Source: an uncultured Akkermansia sp. (GTDB lineage Bacteria; Verrucomicrobiota; Verrucomicrobiia; Verrucomicrobiales; Akkermansiaceae). From it: a stretch of 40,266 nt of DNA. Positions 24,134 through 32,839 of the stretch are shown here, in pieces. How positions within the stretch are numbered: position 1 is the first letter of the stretch; every line of letters begins with the position of its first letter. Below the pieces are notes generated by a model. The model had not been told where the DNA came from and did no database searches. It saw only the letters and a list, made by a program, of their open reading frames with translations. Both the position numbers and the translations under genes were made by a program. The DNA lies in the NCBI GenBank assembly GCA_949296365.1, contig CASFPZ010000022.1:1-40266 (forward strand), given 5' to 3'.

Positions 24134-25111
24134 TCACCGAGAAACGGTTACAGAGACTGAGTCTGTGTTGGGTAAAATGAATTTTTGGATTGTTACTGTG
24201 GCGTGAGAAACTCCTGGTGTGTGCATGCAAAGCTCGATGAGATCTTGTGCGAGGGTTTCGATGAGCTTGCGCGGATACCGCTGTGCTTCTGCAATGAGGC
24301 GTCTGCTAAGGAGGTCGTAATCGACTGCGTGTTCAATGTTGTCGTGCAGGCAATGAAAGGGTGTTTGGAGGACAAGATCGACGGTTGCCTTGAGGCTCTG
24401 GGCGTATAGCCGTTCTTCATCGGGGACTCCAATGTAGCAGGGCAGGGAAAGCCCCTCAATGCGTAAATGATCTTGCGGTAATGGAGAAAAGAGAGTTTCC
24501 CCCCACCGCATAAGGCTTTGGAGATTGGGAACAATGAAATCGGGATGCGCTTTCTCGAGTTGTGCTGCATTATTATATCCTGTCAGAACGGCAATGGCTG
24601 TGATCCCTCCAATGTGAGCGGTTTCCATATCGTGCTGCATGTCGCCAATCATGGCTGTCTCTGCTGGATTCAGACTATGTTGGGCTAGCAATTGGTGAAT
24701 GTGTTGATCTTTATGCCGAATACCAGAGTGGTGGGCTTCGAAATAATGAATCATCCCAAGTTCGCGACATTGCTGAGTGAAGGCTTTTGAATCAACACTA
24801 GTCAGAGAAAAACAACGAATACGGCGGGCTTTGCAGAATTCCATAAAGGCCTGGGCGTAGGGAATTAATGTAACGACCTGGTCGGAATGCCTGAATCCCT
24901 CCCTGAAATAGTCTTCCAATTCATCTAAATTGGCTTGTGGTAAGGTCTTGGCATAATAATCTGGGTATGGAAGTTGAAATTCTGAACGAAATTGTTCTCG
25001 AGTAATTTCAGGGTGCCCGTATTGCCGAAATACATAATTAGTCGCGTCTAGAGTGAGGGCTAGATCGTTTGCAAGCGTTCCTGACCAATCGAAGATGAGG
25101 TTCTTTAACAT
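24134..25111 (-). CDS. HAD-family hydrolase fused to dihydroneopterin aldolase (FolB)
   Basis: The product is 325 residues. Residues 1-about 210 are a HAD hydrolase: D8 nucleophile in DWSGTL (the usual second Asp is S10), motif II around S102-T104, K134, and motif IV IGDMQHD (D157, D161). Residues about 216-325 are a full FolB domain: IEGLSLPCYIGVPDEER (E233), VDYDLLSRRL (Y265) and K310 (TIQKFILPN). FolB cleaves 7,8-dihydroneopterin to 6-hydroxymethyl-dihydropterin in folate synthesis. The fused HAD may supply its substrate by removing phosphate from dihydroneopterin phosphate, a step whose enzyme is often unassigned; this is inference, and loss of the general acid at position 10 argues for caution. 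It is the last gene of the long minus-strand run, 8 nt after rsmE. Confidence 0.88.
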   Translation of the reverse strand: MLKNLIFDWSGTLANDLALTLDATNYVFRQYGHPEITREQFRSEFQLPYPDYYAKTLPQANLDELEDYFREGFRHSDQVVTLIPYAQAFMEFCKARRIRCFSLTSVDSKAFTQQCRELGMIHYFEAHHSGIRHKDQHIHQLLAQHSLNPAETAMIGDMQHDMETAHIGGITAIAVLTGYNNAAQLEKAHPDFIVPNLQSLMRWGETLFSPLPQDHLRIEGLSLPCYIGVPDEERLYAQSLKATVDLVLQTPFHCLHDNIEHAVDYDLLSRRLIAEAQRYPRKLIETLAQDLIELCMHTPGVSHATVTIQKFILPNTDSVSVTVSR

Positions 25112-25118
25112 AGTAAAA

Positions 25119-25865
25119 TTAATCTAAGGCATATCGAAGGGCTGAAAGACAGAAAAATGCGGCGGTTTCAACACGAAGCACGATGGGGCCCAGGGTGACT
25201 GGCTGAAAACCTAGTTGCAGAGCGAAAGCTGTTTCCTCCGGAGAAAAATCTCCTTCTGGCCCAATGAGTACCGCGGCTCGGTGAATTTGTTGTGAACGAG
25301 CCTGCTCTAAAATGTCTCTGATGGGTAATGCTCCTGGTGCCAGTGAAGCAATGATGTAAAGTTGATCGGGAACTTTTCCAAAAGAAACGAGGCCTTGCTG
25401 GAAACCAACCGGTGTTTCTATGGAAGGCAAAATGTTTTGCCCGCATTGTTTACAGGCTTCTAACGCGATCCGTTGCCATTTTTTGCGCTTGGCAATGGCG
25501 TCTTTTGCTGACAATCGGACTATGGTGTGTTCCGTAACCAACGGAATAATGCGCGAAGCTCCTAACTCGACGGCTTTCTGGATAATGAGATCCATGTTGC
25601 CGCCTTTAGGTATAGCCTGATAAAGCTCAAGAACGAGGGGGGCGGAAGGTGTCTGGGCGTAATTATTCCCCGGTTGCAGGTAAACCAACTCAGAAGAAAT
25701 AATCGAAGTAATGGTGGCTGATGAGGCTTGACCTTCGCCATCGAAAACAATGCAAGAATCCCCCTCTTTCATCCTTAGCACTTTCACTGCATGCTTGGCT
25801 TCGTCTCCGCTTAGTTCCCAGGTAGAAGATTGCCAAAACTCACGAGGCAGGTAAAAACGATGCAT
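25119..25865 (-). CDS. rsmE: 16S rRNA (uracil1498-N3)-methyltransferase
   Basis: The product is 248 residues, a normal RsmE length. It methylates N3 of U1498 in 16S rRNA using S-adenosylmethionine. The SPOUT-fold signatures are present: ELYQAIPKGGNMDLIIQKAVELGA, a QRIALEACKQCGQ segment, IGPEGDFSPEE, and LGPIVLRVETAAFFCLSAL, which forms the knot and SAM site. The N-terminal PUA-like domain starts HRFYLPREF. It lies between dnaJ and the HAD-FolB gene on the same strand with short gaps. Confidence 0.95.
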   Translation of the reverse strand: MHRFYLPREFWQSSTWELSGDEAKHAVKVLRMKEGDSCIVFDGEGQASSATITSIISSELVYLQPGNNYAQTPSAPLVLELYQAIPKGGNMDLIIQKAVELGASRIIPLVTEHTIVRLSAKDAIAKRKKWQRIALEACKQCGQNILPSIETPVGFQQGLVSFGKVPDQLYIIASLAPGALPIRDILEQARSQQIHRAAVLIGPEGDFSPEETAFALQLGFQPVTLGPIVLRVETAAFFCLSALRYALD

Positions 25866-25908
25866 GAGATAAGGAATGTGGATGAAAGAAGGCGTCAGAC
25901 AAATTGAA

Positions 25909-27063
25909 CTACTTCATGTAGCGCTCTGCTTTCTTAATGAAATCTTTACAATTAGGCTGATTTTTGTCTAGGTCAAGTGAAGAGACAAAATCCTCAAGTT
26001 TAGCTTGTTGCTTACTGCTGAGGTTTGTTGGTGTCTCAACTTCGATTTCTACGAGCAGATCGCCGATGTCGTTGCTGCGGAGATTCTTGATCCCTTTGCC
26101 TTTAACTCGGAAAATGAGCCCCGATTGCGTACCTGCTGGAATCTTAATTGTTTGTGGCCCTGTAAGGGTCGGTACAGTTAATTTACCTCCAATGAGGGCT
26201 GTTGTGAGGGGAATGGGGATGGTGCAGGTTAAATCATTACCTTCTCGCGAAAAAATGGGATGAGGTAAAATGTCAATAAATACATACAGATCACCCGTAG
26301 CTCCGCCGTGTATACCAGAATCTCCATTGCCAGATGAGCGGAGCCTGTCTCCTGAGGCTACGCCGGGAGGAATACCGATTGATATTTCCGAATTTTTGCG
26401 AACACGGCCTTCCCCTCGACAGGCGCTGCAGGGATTCGCTATGATTTCTCCGCTGCCGTGGCAAGTGGAACATTCTGTCTGCTGGATGAAAAAACCATGA
26501 GACGAAGTAATAACTCCTGTCCCATTGCAGGTCGGACAGGTTTTGTAATCTTCTTTGCCCGTACTGCTGCCAGAACCATGACAGGCGGAACAAGGTACGA
26601 GCCGCTCAATTTCCAGGTTCTTTTTGCAACCGGAAGCCGCCTCATCGAGGGTGATGTCAAGATCGTAGCGAAGGTCTGATCCAGGTCGCTTATGCGAGGG
26701 CCGCTGATTGCGACTTTTTGTCCTAGATCCAAATAAATCTCCAAAACCTCCACCCATGGCTCCGAAAATTTCATTGAAGATGTCCATCGGGTTTTGGAAA
26801 CCTCCGGGGAATCCTCCTCCTCCGCCACCTCCATTTTCAAAGGCTGCATGGCCATAGCGGTCGTACGCTGCACGCTTGTCTTTGTTGGAAAGAACTTCGT
26901 AAGCTTCCCCTAACTCTTTGAATTTTTCTTCGGCTTCTGGGTTATTAGGATTTCGATCTGGGTGGTATTTAAGAGCGAGTTTACGATAGGCTTTTTTGAT
27001 CTCGTCGTCAGTGGCCGTCTTACTGACTCCTAGAACCTCATAATAATCTCTTTTAGCGGGCAT
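25909..27063 (-). CDS. dnaJ: Chaperone DnaJ
   Basis: The product is 384 residues, typical for type I DnaJ. It has the J domain (1-70) with HPD at 34-36, a Gly/Phe-rich linker with a run of glycines, the zinc region with four CxxCxGxG repeats ([32 protein letters not shown]), and the two substrate-binding beta domains ending at the dimerisation helix. It stimulates DnaK ATPase and delivers unfolded clients. Its start is 14 nt after the grpE stop. DnaK is not in this window. Confidence 0.98.
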   Translation of the reverse strand: MPAKRDYYEVLGVSKTATDDEIKKAYRKLALKYHPDRNPNNPEAEEKFKELGEAYEVLSNKDKRAAYDRYGHAAFENGGGGGGGFPGGFQNPMDIFNEIFGAMGGGFGDLFGSRTKSRNQRPSHKRPGSDLRYDLDITLDEAASGCKKNLEIERLVPCSACHGSGSSTGKEDYKTCPTCNGTGVITSSHGFFIQQTECSTCHGSGEIIANPCSACRGEGRVRKNSEISIGIPPGVASGDRLRSSGNGDSGIHGGATGDLYVFIDILPHPIFSREGNDLTCTIPIPLTTALIGGKLTVPTLTGPQTIKIPAGTQSGLIFRVKGKGIKNLRSNDIGDLLVEIEVETPTNLSSKQQAKLEDFVSSLDLDKNQPNCKDFIKKAERYMK

Positions 27064-27077
27064 GGATCAAATAGAAC

Positions 27078-27647
27078 TTAAGCTTGTGGTTCGTCTTGCT
27101 GCTGGGTATGGGGACGTGCAACGACAACATTAACCGGGCGGAGAAGACGATCGTTAATTTTGTAACCTTTGCGAATAATTCTAAGAATGGAGCCTTCTGG
27201 CTGGTCTGATTCTTCGCTTTGAATAGCCTCGTGAATATTGTGGTCGAAAACTTGGCCGGGCTGGGCGTCGATAGAAGTAACACCGTGGTTCCCAAGGAAT
27301 TCAGATAATTGCTTGCGCACCATGTCCATGCCTATGTAGATCATGGATTGGGCATCGGCGCTAGCCATTTGCATGCCCATATCGAAGTTGTCAATGATTG
27401 GAAGTAACTCTTCGAGCAGTCGTTGATTGGCATAACGAATGGACTCTTCGCGCTCTTTACTCATACGTTTGCGGTAATTGTCATATTCGGCTGCTGTACG
27501 AAGGGCGCTGTCTCTCCATTTGAGCATTTCTTCCTCGAGAGATGGAGTTGATTCTGCTGGTTCAGGAACGTCAGGGGTTTCTGTAAGCTGTTCTTCGTTG
27601 TCAGGAATGGGGTCCTGCTGTGGTTGTTCTTGTTGATCTTCTTTCAT
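27078..27647 (-). CDS. grpE: Nucleotide-exchange factor GrpE
   Basis: Product 189 residues from ATG 27647 (MKEDQQ); an ATG nine codons upstream at 27674 is also possible. The protein has an acidic disordered start, a long N-terminal helix (WRDSALRTAAEYDNYRKRMSKE), and the conserved beta-wing motif (FDHNIHEAIQSEESDQPEG ... RIIRKGYKINDRLLRPVNVVVA). It releases ADP from DnaK. Its adjacency to dnaJ without dnaK recalls a split chaperone operon; no CIRCE element is seen in the gap in front. Confidence 0.95.
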   Translation of the reverse strand: MKEDQQEQPQQDPIPDNEEQLTETPDVPEPAESTPSLEEEMLKWRDSALRTAAEYDNYRKRMSKEREESIRYANQRLLEELLPIIDNFDMGMQMASADAQSMIYIGMDMVRKQLSEFLGNHGVTSIDAQPGQVFDHNIHEAIQSEESDQPEGSILRIIRKGYKINDRLLRPVNVVVARPHTQQQDEPQA

Positions 27648-27702
27648 GAAGTTATGATCGCAAATGCTACCCATGTCGTCAATGCATCCCTAAGACATAG
27701 TG

Positions 27703-27978
27703 TTAATTATTGTGAATGGCGTCGATAGGCGTCGTTGGCGTGCCATCAGGTAGCTCTACAATTTTCAATCGTCCTGTTTCACCATGAATGAGTTCGATGT
27801 CTGATTTCCGAAGCGAAAAAAGCTGCGCGAGAAAGGCAATGATTGCCTTGTTGGCTTTACCTTCGACTGGGGGGGCCGCAATGCGTAGTTTGAGAACTTT
27901 ACCTGTCTGTGGGTGGTCTTCCCACCCAAGACATTCGTTCTTCCGGGCGTTGGGAATGACTTTAAGCGCTATTTTCAT
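27703..27978 (-). CDS. DUF167 (YggU-family) protein
   Basis: Product 91 residues from ATG 27978. An open frame extends far upstream but the extension has no likeness to the family and reads through the hisA gene. The domain is standard: KIALKVIPNARKNE, KVLKLRIAAPPVEGKANKAIIAFLAQLF, and the SDIELIHGETGRLKIVEL tail. The family's function is unknown. Its start overlaps the hisA stop by 4 nt (ATGA), indicating co-translation. Confidence 0.92.
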   Translation of the reverse strand: MKIALKVIPNARKNECLGWEDHPQTGKVLKLRIAAPPVEGKANKAIIAFLAQLFSLRKSDIELIHGETGRLKIVELPDGTPTTPIDAIHNN

Positions 27979-28745
27979 GACTGTTTTCGTTGTCGATCGA
28001 CAAGGTCTGCGTAGCGGATCCCATGCCCACCAAAAATGTCTAGTGCGCTGCCGACGGTTGCATCCATAGTTCCATTGGTCAATTGATCGATGAGATCGAA
28101 ATCTTGCAATGAGGCAATGCCGCCGGCGTAGGTGATAGGGCGACCTTTCCATGTGCCTAGAAAAGCTACTAATTCTTCGTCGATACCTGAACATTTCCCT
28201 TCCACATCGGCTGCGTGGATGAGAAATTCGTCACAATATTCAGCTAGAGAGTCGAGAGTTTGGTGTGTTATTCGGAGCGAGGTAATGGTTTGCCACCGAT
28301 TCATCATGACTGCCCAACCGGTGGCTAGGCGACTACAGCTTAAATCAACAACGATTCGGTTGGCGCCAACGGCTCGCGATAAGTCGATAAGTTTGTGCTC
28401 GCGGAAAACTCCATCAGGAGAAAAAAGGCAGGTGGTGACAATAATGTGGCTCGCCCCAGCTTCAATCCAGTCTTCAGCATTCTCCTCGTCGATACCGCCA
28501 CCAAGTTGCATCCCTCCCGGCCAGGCGGCTAGCGCTTTTCGTGCGGCTTCATCATTTCCAGGACCGAGACGAATTATGTGCCCGCCTGTCAATTGGTCTT
28601 TTTGGTAAAGGTTGGCATACCACGCGGAATCATGTTGGGCAACAAAGTTGGTTTTAAGCGATTGTGGGGAATCGGACAGAGTACTGCCGACAATTTGTTT
28701 AACTTGGCCAGCGTGGAGATCGATACAGGGTCGGAAACGTGTCAC
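27975..28745 (-). CDS. hisA: ProFAR isomerase, eukaryotic (HIS6) type
   Basis: Product 256 residues from a GTG at 28745; the frame is open farther upstream, but the family begins at TRFRPCIDLH. It converts ProFAR to PRFAR, the fourth step of histidine synthesis, on a TIM barrel. The sequence follows the fungal/plant HIS6 type more than ordinary bacterial HisA: RFRPCIDLHAGQVKQIVG, HIIRLGPGNDEAARKALAAWPG, LQLGGGI-like, NRWQTIT, DEFLIHAADVEG, TYAGGI and VGSALDIFGG. The catalytic acids are at the expected CID and ...AADVEG/DxxG sites. No other his genes are in the window. Its stop overlaps the DUF167 gene by 4 nt; nadD lies 43 nt upstream. Confidence 0.88.
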   Translation of the reverse strand: MTRFRPCIDLHAGQVKQIVGSTLSDSPQSLKTNFVAQHDSAWYANLYQKDQLTGGHIIRLGPGNDEAARKALAAWPGGMQLGGGIDEENAEDWIEAGASHIIVTTCLFSPDGVFREHKLIDLSRAVGANRIVVDLSCSRLATGWAVMMNRWQTITSLRITHQTLDSLAEYCDEFLIHAADVEGKCSGIDEELVAFLGTWKGRPITYAGGIASLQDFDLIDQLTNGTMDATVGSALDIFGGHGIRYADLVDRQRKQS

Positions 28746-28788
28746 GGCTGAGAGTGTATAGGGTGGCGAGTATGAGTCAAGACTGAGA

Positions 28789-29355
28789 CTAGCGGTAGAG
28801 TCGGTGCGTATCAATGTAATGAGTGACAGAAGGCAGGAGCCATCCCTCCGGAACCGGGGAACCATGGGCGATGCATTGTCTGATGCGAGTCGACGAAGCT
28901 GGGTGTGTGCCTGAAATAAAAAGCGCATTGATCCCAGGCTTGGGCAAAGGGGGAAGGCCACGCGTGTGAACAATGAGCGTGACGTGAGCGGTGAATTCTT
29001 GCCAATTACGCCAATGTTCCAATTGATCCCATTGATCAGTACCCATTAACCAATATAGTTGATCGTGCGGGTAAAGAGCGGCAAAATGTTTGACCAAACG
29101 CCAGGACCACGAGGGTGGGGGGAACCGCAAATCTCTATCGCTGACTTCGGCCCACGGCAAATCGGCAACGGCTAACTGGAGCATAGCTAAACGATCTGTT
29201 CCAAGAGCGGTTGGTTGCCCAGTTTTTAAAGGAGAAAGCGAGCAGGGTAAGAACAATACTTTGTCTAATCCGCATGATTGAACAGCGCGTTTAGCAATGG
29301 CTAAATGACCTGTATGAACAGGATCAAAGGAACCACCAAAAAGGCAGATCTTCAT
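28789..29355 (-). CDS. nadD: Nicotinate-nucleotide adenylyltransferase
   Basis: Product 188 residues from ATG 29355; the longer frame (to 29754) overlaps the peptidase gene and is not family-like. It adenylates NaMN to NaAD in NAD synthesis. The nucleotidyltransferase signature is GGSFDPVHTGHL (metal/ATP site near the N-terminus), followed by CSLSPLK, the LYWLMGTDQWDQLEHWRNW segment, and STRIRQ near the C-terminus (ISSTxIR-type motif). It lies between the M23 peptidase and hisA. The start of 29355 is 36 nt from the peptidase stop. Confidence 0.94.
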   Translation of the reverse strand: MKICLFGGSFDPVHTGHLAIAKRAVQSCGLDKVLFLPCSLSPLKTGQPTALGTDRLAMLQLAVADLPWAEVSDRDLRFPPPSWSWRLVKHFAALYPHDQLYWLMGTDQWDQLEHWRNWQEFTAHVTLIVHTRGLPPLPKPGINALFISGTHPASSTRIRQCIAHGSPVPEGWLLPSVTHYIDTHRLYR

Positions 29356-29390
29356 ATACAACGCTGACAGAGGAGATGCAACTTGATACA

Positions 29391-30131
29391 TTACATGCCT
29401 TCCGTGCCTTTGTAGGGCAGGAAGGTGCCGATGGGAACGCGAGCCATGCGGCGCTCGACGGGCAAACGCCGGAATCTTTTGATGAAAGCAGATAAGTCCC
29501 CATAGTTTTGGGCTGTCTTGGGGATACCTTGCTGCCCACAGTTGACACTGATGTTGAAGTGGAGTTCGGCATGGAGGTGAGCTGCGTACATGCCGCGGTT
29601 GTTGCCAATTGTTCCTACTTGAGAACCTCTCAGAACTAGCTGCCCCAAAATAACCTTGATGTCTTGCAAATGAGAGTACAGCGTCTGGCAGCACAGAACT
29701 TTGCCCGATTTCGGATCTCGGAAAGCATGCCTCACGATGACGACTTTCCCCCAAGCCCCGCGGGCATCTGCCGCATAGGTGACGACTCCGTGCCCAATTG
29801 AATAAACGGGATCCCCTAAATCACTGTCGCCGTGGCCTACGCCGTTCCAGTCTTCTCCTAAGTGGCGAGGGCTTTTCAATCGCAAACCTCGAGAACGATA
29901 ATAGCCGTCGGCATTAGGTTTCCCTACAGGAAAATCAAATCCGTCGCAAAGTGGCACATAGGCCCATTTGTCTGTTTTCTTAGCCATAAAAATGGCTTCT
30001 GCTGTCGGAATCCATAGAAGCAGAAACAACGAAAAAATGATGTAAGGAAGGCAGCGGAACATGAACCTGAATGAACGTGTCAAGAACGATAAGGGAATCC
30101 TAACTTGATTGTGGCCAATCATCAAGATCAA
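29391..30131 (-). CDS. Secreted M23-family (LytM-like) metallopeptidase
   Basis: Product 246 residues from ATG 30131, whose ATGA overlaps the truA stop; ATG 30062 gives a cleaner signal peptide (MFRCLPYIIFSLFLLLWIPTAEA), 223 residues, and may be the true start. The LytM zinc site is complete: H90 and D94 (HLGEDW), H154 (YSHL), and H185-x-H187 (HLHAEL). The strand motif GHGVVTYA and VGTIGNN are also typical. It should cut peptide cross-links in peptidoglycan in the periplasm or act as an amidase activator if catalytically altered; the ligands here look intact. Confidence 0.9.
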   Translation of the reverse strand: MILMIGHNQVRIPLSFLTRSFRFMFRCLPYIIFSLFLLLWIPTAEAIFMAKKTDKWAYVPLCDGFDFPVGKPNADGYYRSRGLRLKSPRHLGEDWNGVGHGDSDLGDPVYSIGHGVVTYAADARGAWGKVVIVRHAFRDPKSGKVLCCQTLYSHLQDIKVILGQLVLRGSQVGTIGNNRGMYAAHLHAELHFNISVNCGQQGIPKTAQNYGDLSAFIKRFRRLPVERRMARVPIGTFLPYKGTEGM

Positions 30132-30931
30132 TCAGTGCCTCGAGATGGATCCTTAAGGGCATATGGCTTGTCATAATGCACTTCTTGGAGATAGAGTCCA
30201 TCTGGTGGCGCACAATAAGGGCTTTTTTGGCCGTCTTTGGGGTCGGTGATAAGTTGTTTTAATTGGTCTTGAGTGATGCGGCCTGTGGCTACAGAGAAAA
30301 TGCCGCCAACCATCAGACGAACCATCCGGTACAGAAAACCATTGCCTGTGAATGCAAGCACAATGTGTCTGCCTTGCTTGGTGCAACTGGCTTGAGTAAT
30401 CGTCCTATGAAAGTATCTATCCGGAATCGGATCGGGTTCATTGCCGCGAGCTACTGCAAAGGCTCTGAAATCGTGCTCTCCTAAAAATAATTTGGTACAA
30501 GGCGCAAGGAGATCCTCGTCGATGGGCCTCAAACATTGCCAAACTAACCCTTGTTCGAAAGGGTCGGGTGCTCGAGAAGTTGTCAGGTGGTAGTGATACG
30601 TTTTGCCTGTGGCGCTGAACCTGGCGTGAAAATGATCGCTGACGCGACGGGCATTCAGGATTCTGATGGTCGGCGGTAGGAAAGTATTGAGCGCGATAGG
30701 CCAACGGGCTTCAGGAATATGATAGCCTAGTGGTTCGATGATGTGGAAAACTTGCCCCCAGGCATGAACGCCTGCATCTGTTCGGCCTGATCCATAAACG
30801 GTTGTGGGCCGACGTAAAAGTTTGCCTAGAGCATGTTCGAGGCATCCTTGCACGGTCGGTTCAACGGGTTGAACTTGCCATCCCGCGAAGGGCCGCCCAT
30901 CATAAGCAACGGTGAAACATACTCTAGCCAT
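30128..30931 (-). CDS. truA: tRNA pseudouridine(38-40) synthase
   Basis: The product is 267 residues. It isomerises uridine to pseudouridine in the anticodon arm. The catalytic aspartate is D52 in GRTDAGVHA, and the family motifs FxxAYDGxxFxGWQ, ALNTFLPPTIRI, HARFSATGKTYHYHL, and GNGFLYRMVRLMVG are all present. Its end overlaps the peptidase start by 4 nt and its start lies 9 nt after the ArsC/Spx-like gene. Length and start are normal. Confidence 0.96.
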   Translation of the reverse strand: MARVCFTVAYDGRPFAGWQVQPVEPTVQGCLEHALGKLLRRPTTVYGSGRTDAGVHAWGQVFHIIEPLGYHIPEARWPIALNTFLPPTIRILNARRVSDHFHARFSATGKTYHYHLTTSRAPDPFEQGLVWQCLRPIDEDLLAPCTKLFLGEHDFRAFAVARGNEPDPIPDRYFHRTITQASCTKQGRHIVLAFTGNGFLYRMVRLMVGGIFSVATGRITQDQLKQLITDPKDGQKSPYCAPPDGLYLQEVHYDKPYALKDPSRGTD

Positions 30932-30940
30932 GACCTGTTG

Positions 30941-31297
30941 TTAAAGGAGAGTTTTCCACTCTTTCGGCTTGAACCCGATGAGAACCCTGGAGTCATAGAT
31001 GACAATGGGGCGTTTGACGAGCATCCCGTTGCTGGCTAAGAGCTTGAGCTGTTCGTCTTCACTCATCGTCGTCAACTTGTCTTTCAACTCTAACTTCCTG
31101 TAGACGAGTCCGCTTGTGTTGAAAAATCGTTTCAACGGCAATTGGCTGACTGATTGCCATGATTTGAGCTCTGCGTAAGATGGCGGTTGCTCAACAATAT
31201 GGCGAGATTCGTAAGGTACATAGTGGTCGTCTAACCATTTTTGAGCTTTTTGGCAGGTTGAACAAGGCGGATATTGAATAAATACTACTTTTGTCAT
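30941..31297 (-). CDS. ArsC/Spx-family thioredoxin-fold protein
   Basis: Product 118 residues from ATG 31297; this ATG overlaps the ruvX stop (TAATG), so it is preferred over the upstream in-frame start. The redox motif is YPPCSTCQKAQKWL, with a CxxC pair near residue 12, then the ArsC/Spx-type core PLKRFFNTSGLVYRKLELK and the closing LASNGMLVKRPIVIYDSRVLIGFKPKEW. Members are arsenate reductases, Spx regulators or YffB-like reductases. The pieces here do not settle which. Confidence 0.88.
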   Translation of the reverse strand: MTKVVFIQYPPCSTCQKAQKWLDDHYVPYESRHIVEQPPSYAELKSWQSVSQLPLKRFFNTSGLVYRKLELKDKLTTMSEDEQLKLLASNGMLVKRPIVIYDSRVLIGFKPKEWKTLL

Positions 31298-31755
31298 TAG
31301 AATAGAGGGTCGTTGGAAAATAGAGAATTGCCGGGATTGCTTTCTGTTATCCAAGAGTTGAGAATTTCCACAGCAGCTGCCTGGTCGATGATAGAACGCT
31401 GTTTTTTAGCTTTTTTCCCTGCCTGGCGGAGTTTTGCCTGTGCGGACACTGTCGTCAAGCATTCGTCTACATAGAGCAGGGGAATGTGAGGAATAGCTAG
31501 TCGCAACTTTTCGCCAAATTGGCGAATTTTGGCCGCAGCTGTGCCCTCGGTACCATCCATTCGCACCGGAAGGCCTAGAACAAGCGTCCGAATATGTTTA
31601 TTCTGAACAATCTCTGCTATGCGTTCGATGACTTTCCCATGATCTTGATGAATTGTCTCTACAGGATATGCCAGAATCCCTTCAGAATCAGTCGCTGCGA
31701 TGCCAATGCGTGCGTCGCCATAATCAATGCCCAGGGCTGGATGTGGAGAACTCAT
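31297..31755 (-). CDS. ruvX: RuvX/YqgF-type pre-16S rRNA nuclease
   Basis: The product is 152 residues. Its RNase H-like fold is marked by GIDYGDARIGIAATDSEG, TLVLGLPVRMDGTEG, and VDECLTTVSA...IDQAAAVEILNSW, which carry the acidic catalytic residues. The family (YqgF) processes the 16S rRNA 5' end. It abuts mannose-1-phosphate guanylyltransferase (5-nt gap) and overlaps the ArsC/Spx-like gene. Confidence 0.94.
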   Translation of the reverse strand: MSSPHPALGIDYGDARIGIAATDSEGILAYPVETIHQDHGKVIERIAEIVQNKHIRTLVLGLPVRMDGTEGTAAAKIRQFGEKLRLAIPHIPLLYVDECLTTVSAQAKLRQAGKKAKKQRSIIDQAAAVEILNSWITESNPGNSLFSNDPLF

Positions 31756-31760
31756 CAGGA

Positions 31761-32825
31761 TTAAAGGAGATTTTCTGGCAGTTGCTTGACAATGGATTTG
31801 ATGGCATCTGCCTGATTTTTAGTAGCAACGAGGAGGGCGTCTTGCGTGTCGACGATGATGAGATCGTCGACTCCAAGCAGGGCAACCGTTTTACCTCTTG
31901 TAGTGGTGAAGACGATGTTGTTGTAACTGTTCTGTGCAACGATAGGCGTGTTAACGGCATTGCCTCCACTCTGTGTAAAGTAAGCAGACGCCGAAATCCA
32001 AGACCCTACGTCGTCCCAGTCGAATGTCGCTTCAAAAACGAGGACGCGCTCTGCCTTCTCCATTAAGGCAAAATCAATCGAAATGGGGGTCAATTGAGGG
32101 AATTGTTCCTGAATGGCTACATAGGGACAATCAGATGAGGCAAGTGTTGCAAGGAATTGTGCAAGTTGAGGACAATGAACGGCCAATTCTTGGCGGAGCG
32201 CATTGAGCGACCAAACAAAAATACCGGCATTCCAGCAAAATCCTCCATGGGCTAAATAAGTCGCCGCCGTCGCAGAATCCGGTTTTTCTCGGAATTGTTG
32301 AACGAGACGACAAGTGTGAGTTGTTCCAGGAACGATATCTCCCATTTCTATGTAACCGTAAGATGGACAAGGCCATGTGGGTTTGATACCCATGGTGATA
32401 AGAGCCGTTTCTCGAGACGCTATCGCTAAGGCGTCGCGCATCAAAGATTGAAAAGAGGCGATATCTTGAATGAGCTGATCTGAAGGAAGTACCATCATGT
32501 TGGCTTCCGGATCCCTCGCCGCGATGAGCGAAGCTCCTAAGGCGATGGCTGGGGCTGTATCTCGTCGACACGGCTCTGCAATAATCTGAGTAGATGGAAT
32601 CCCGGGAATTTGCTTCCTGACTTCATCGATCTGAAGTGCGCTCGTCAAAACAAAAATATGGTCGGTCGGTACAAGTCCTTGAAGACGAGTGACAGCTTGC
32701 TGGAGCAAGGTCTGATCCCCAATGAGGTGGAGGAGTTGCTTGGGGGTGGAATTGCGCGAAAGCGGCCAAAATCTAGTTCCGCTGCCGCCTGCTAAAATTA
32801 AGGCGTAATCGTGTGTAGAATCCAT
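31761..32825 (-). CDS. Mannose-1-phosphate guanylyltransferase
   Basis: The product is 354 residues. It would make GDP-mannose from mannose-1-phosphate and GTP, for surface glycans. It has the nucleotidyltransferase signature LILAGGSGTRFWPLSR, the PKQLL patch, PSDQLI, YGYIEMG, FREKPD and WNAGIFVW. The single-domain length indicates the guanylyltransferase alone, not the isomerase-fused ManC; manC is thus not assigned as a name. It is between uppS and ruvX on the same strand. Confidence 0.93.
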   Translation of the reverse strand: MDSTHDYALILAGGSGTRFWPLSRNSTPKQLLHLIGDQTLLQQAVTRLQGLVPTDHIFVLTSALQIDEVRKQIPGIPSTQIIAEPCRRDTAPAIALGASLIAARDPEANMMVLPSDQLIQDIASFQSLMRDALAIASRETALITMGIKPTWPCPSYGYIEMGDIVPGTTHTCRLVQQFREKPDSATAATYLAHGGFCWNAGIFVWSLNALRQELAVHCPQLAQFLATLASSDCPYVAIQEQFPQLTPISIDFALMEKAERVLVFEATFDWDDVGSWISASAYFTQSGGNAVNTPIVAQNSYNNIVFTTTRGKTVALLGVDDLIIVDTQDALLVATKNQADAIKSIVKQLPENLL

Positions 32826-32839
32826 AGTAAAAGGGGGGG

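Noticed and set aside
27979..28194. N-terminal extension of the DUF167 gene
   Set aside because: It is Arg/His-rich and lies in hisA; ATG 27978 overlaps the hisA stop in the usual way.
29356..29754. Long N-terminal extension of nadD
   Set aside because: It overlaps the peptidase gene and has the composition of an off-frame reading; the family begins at ATG 29355.
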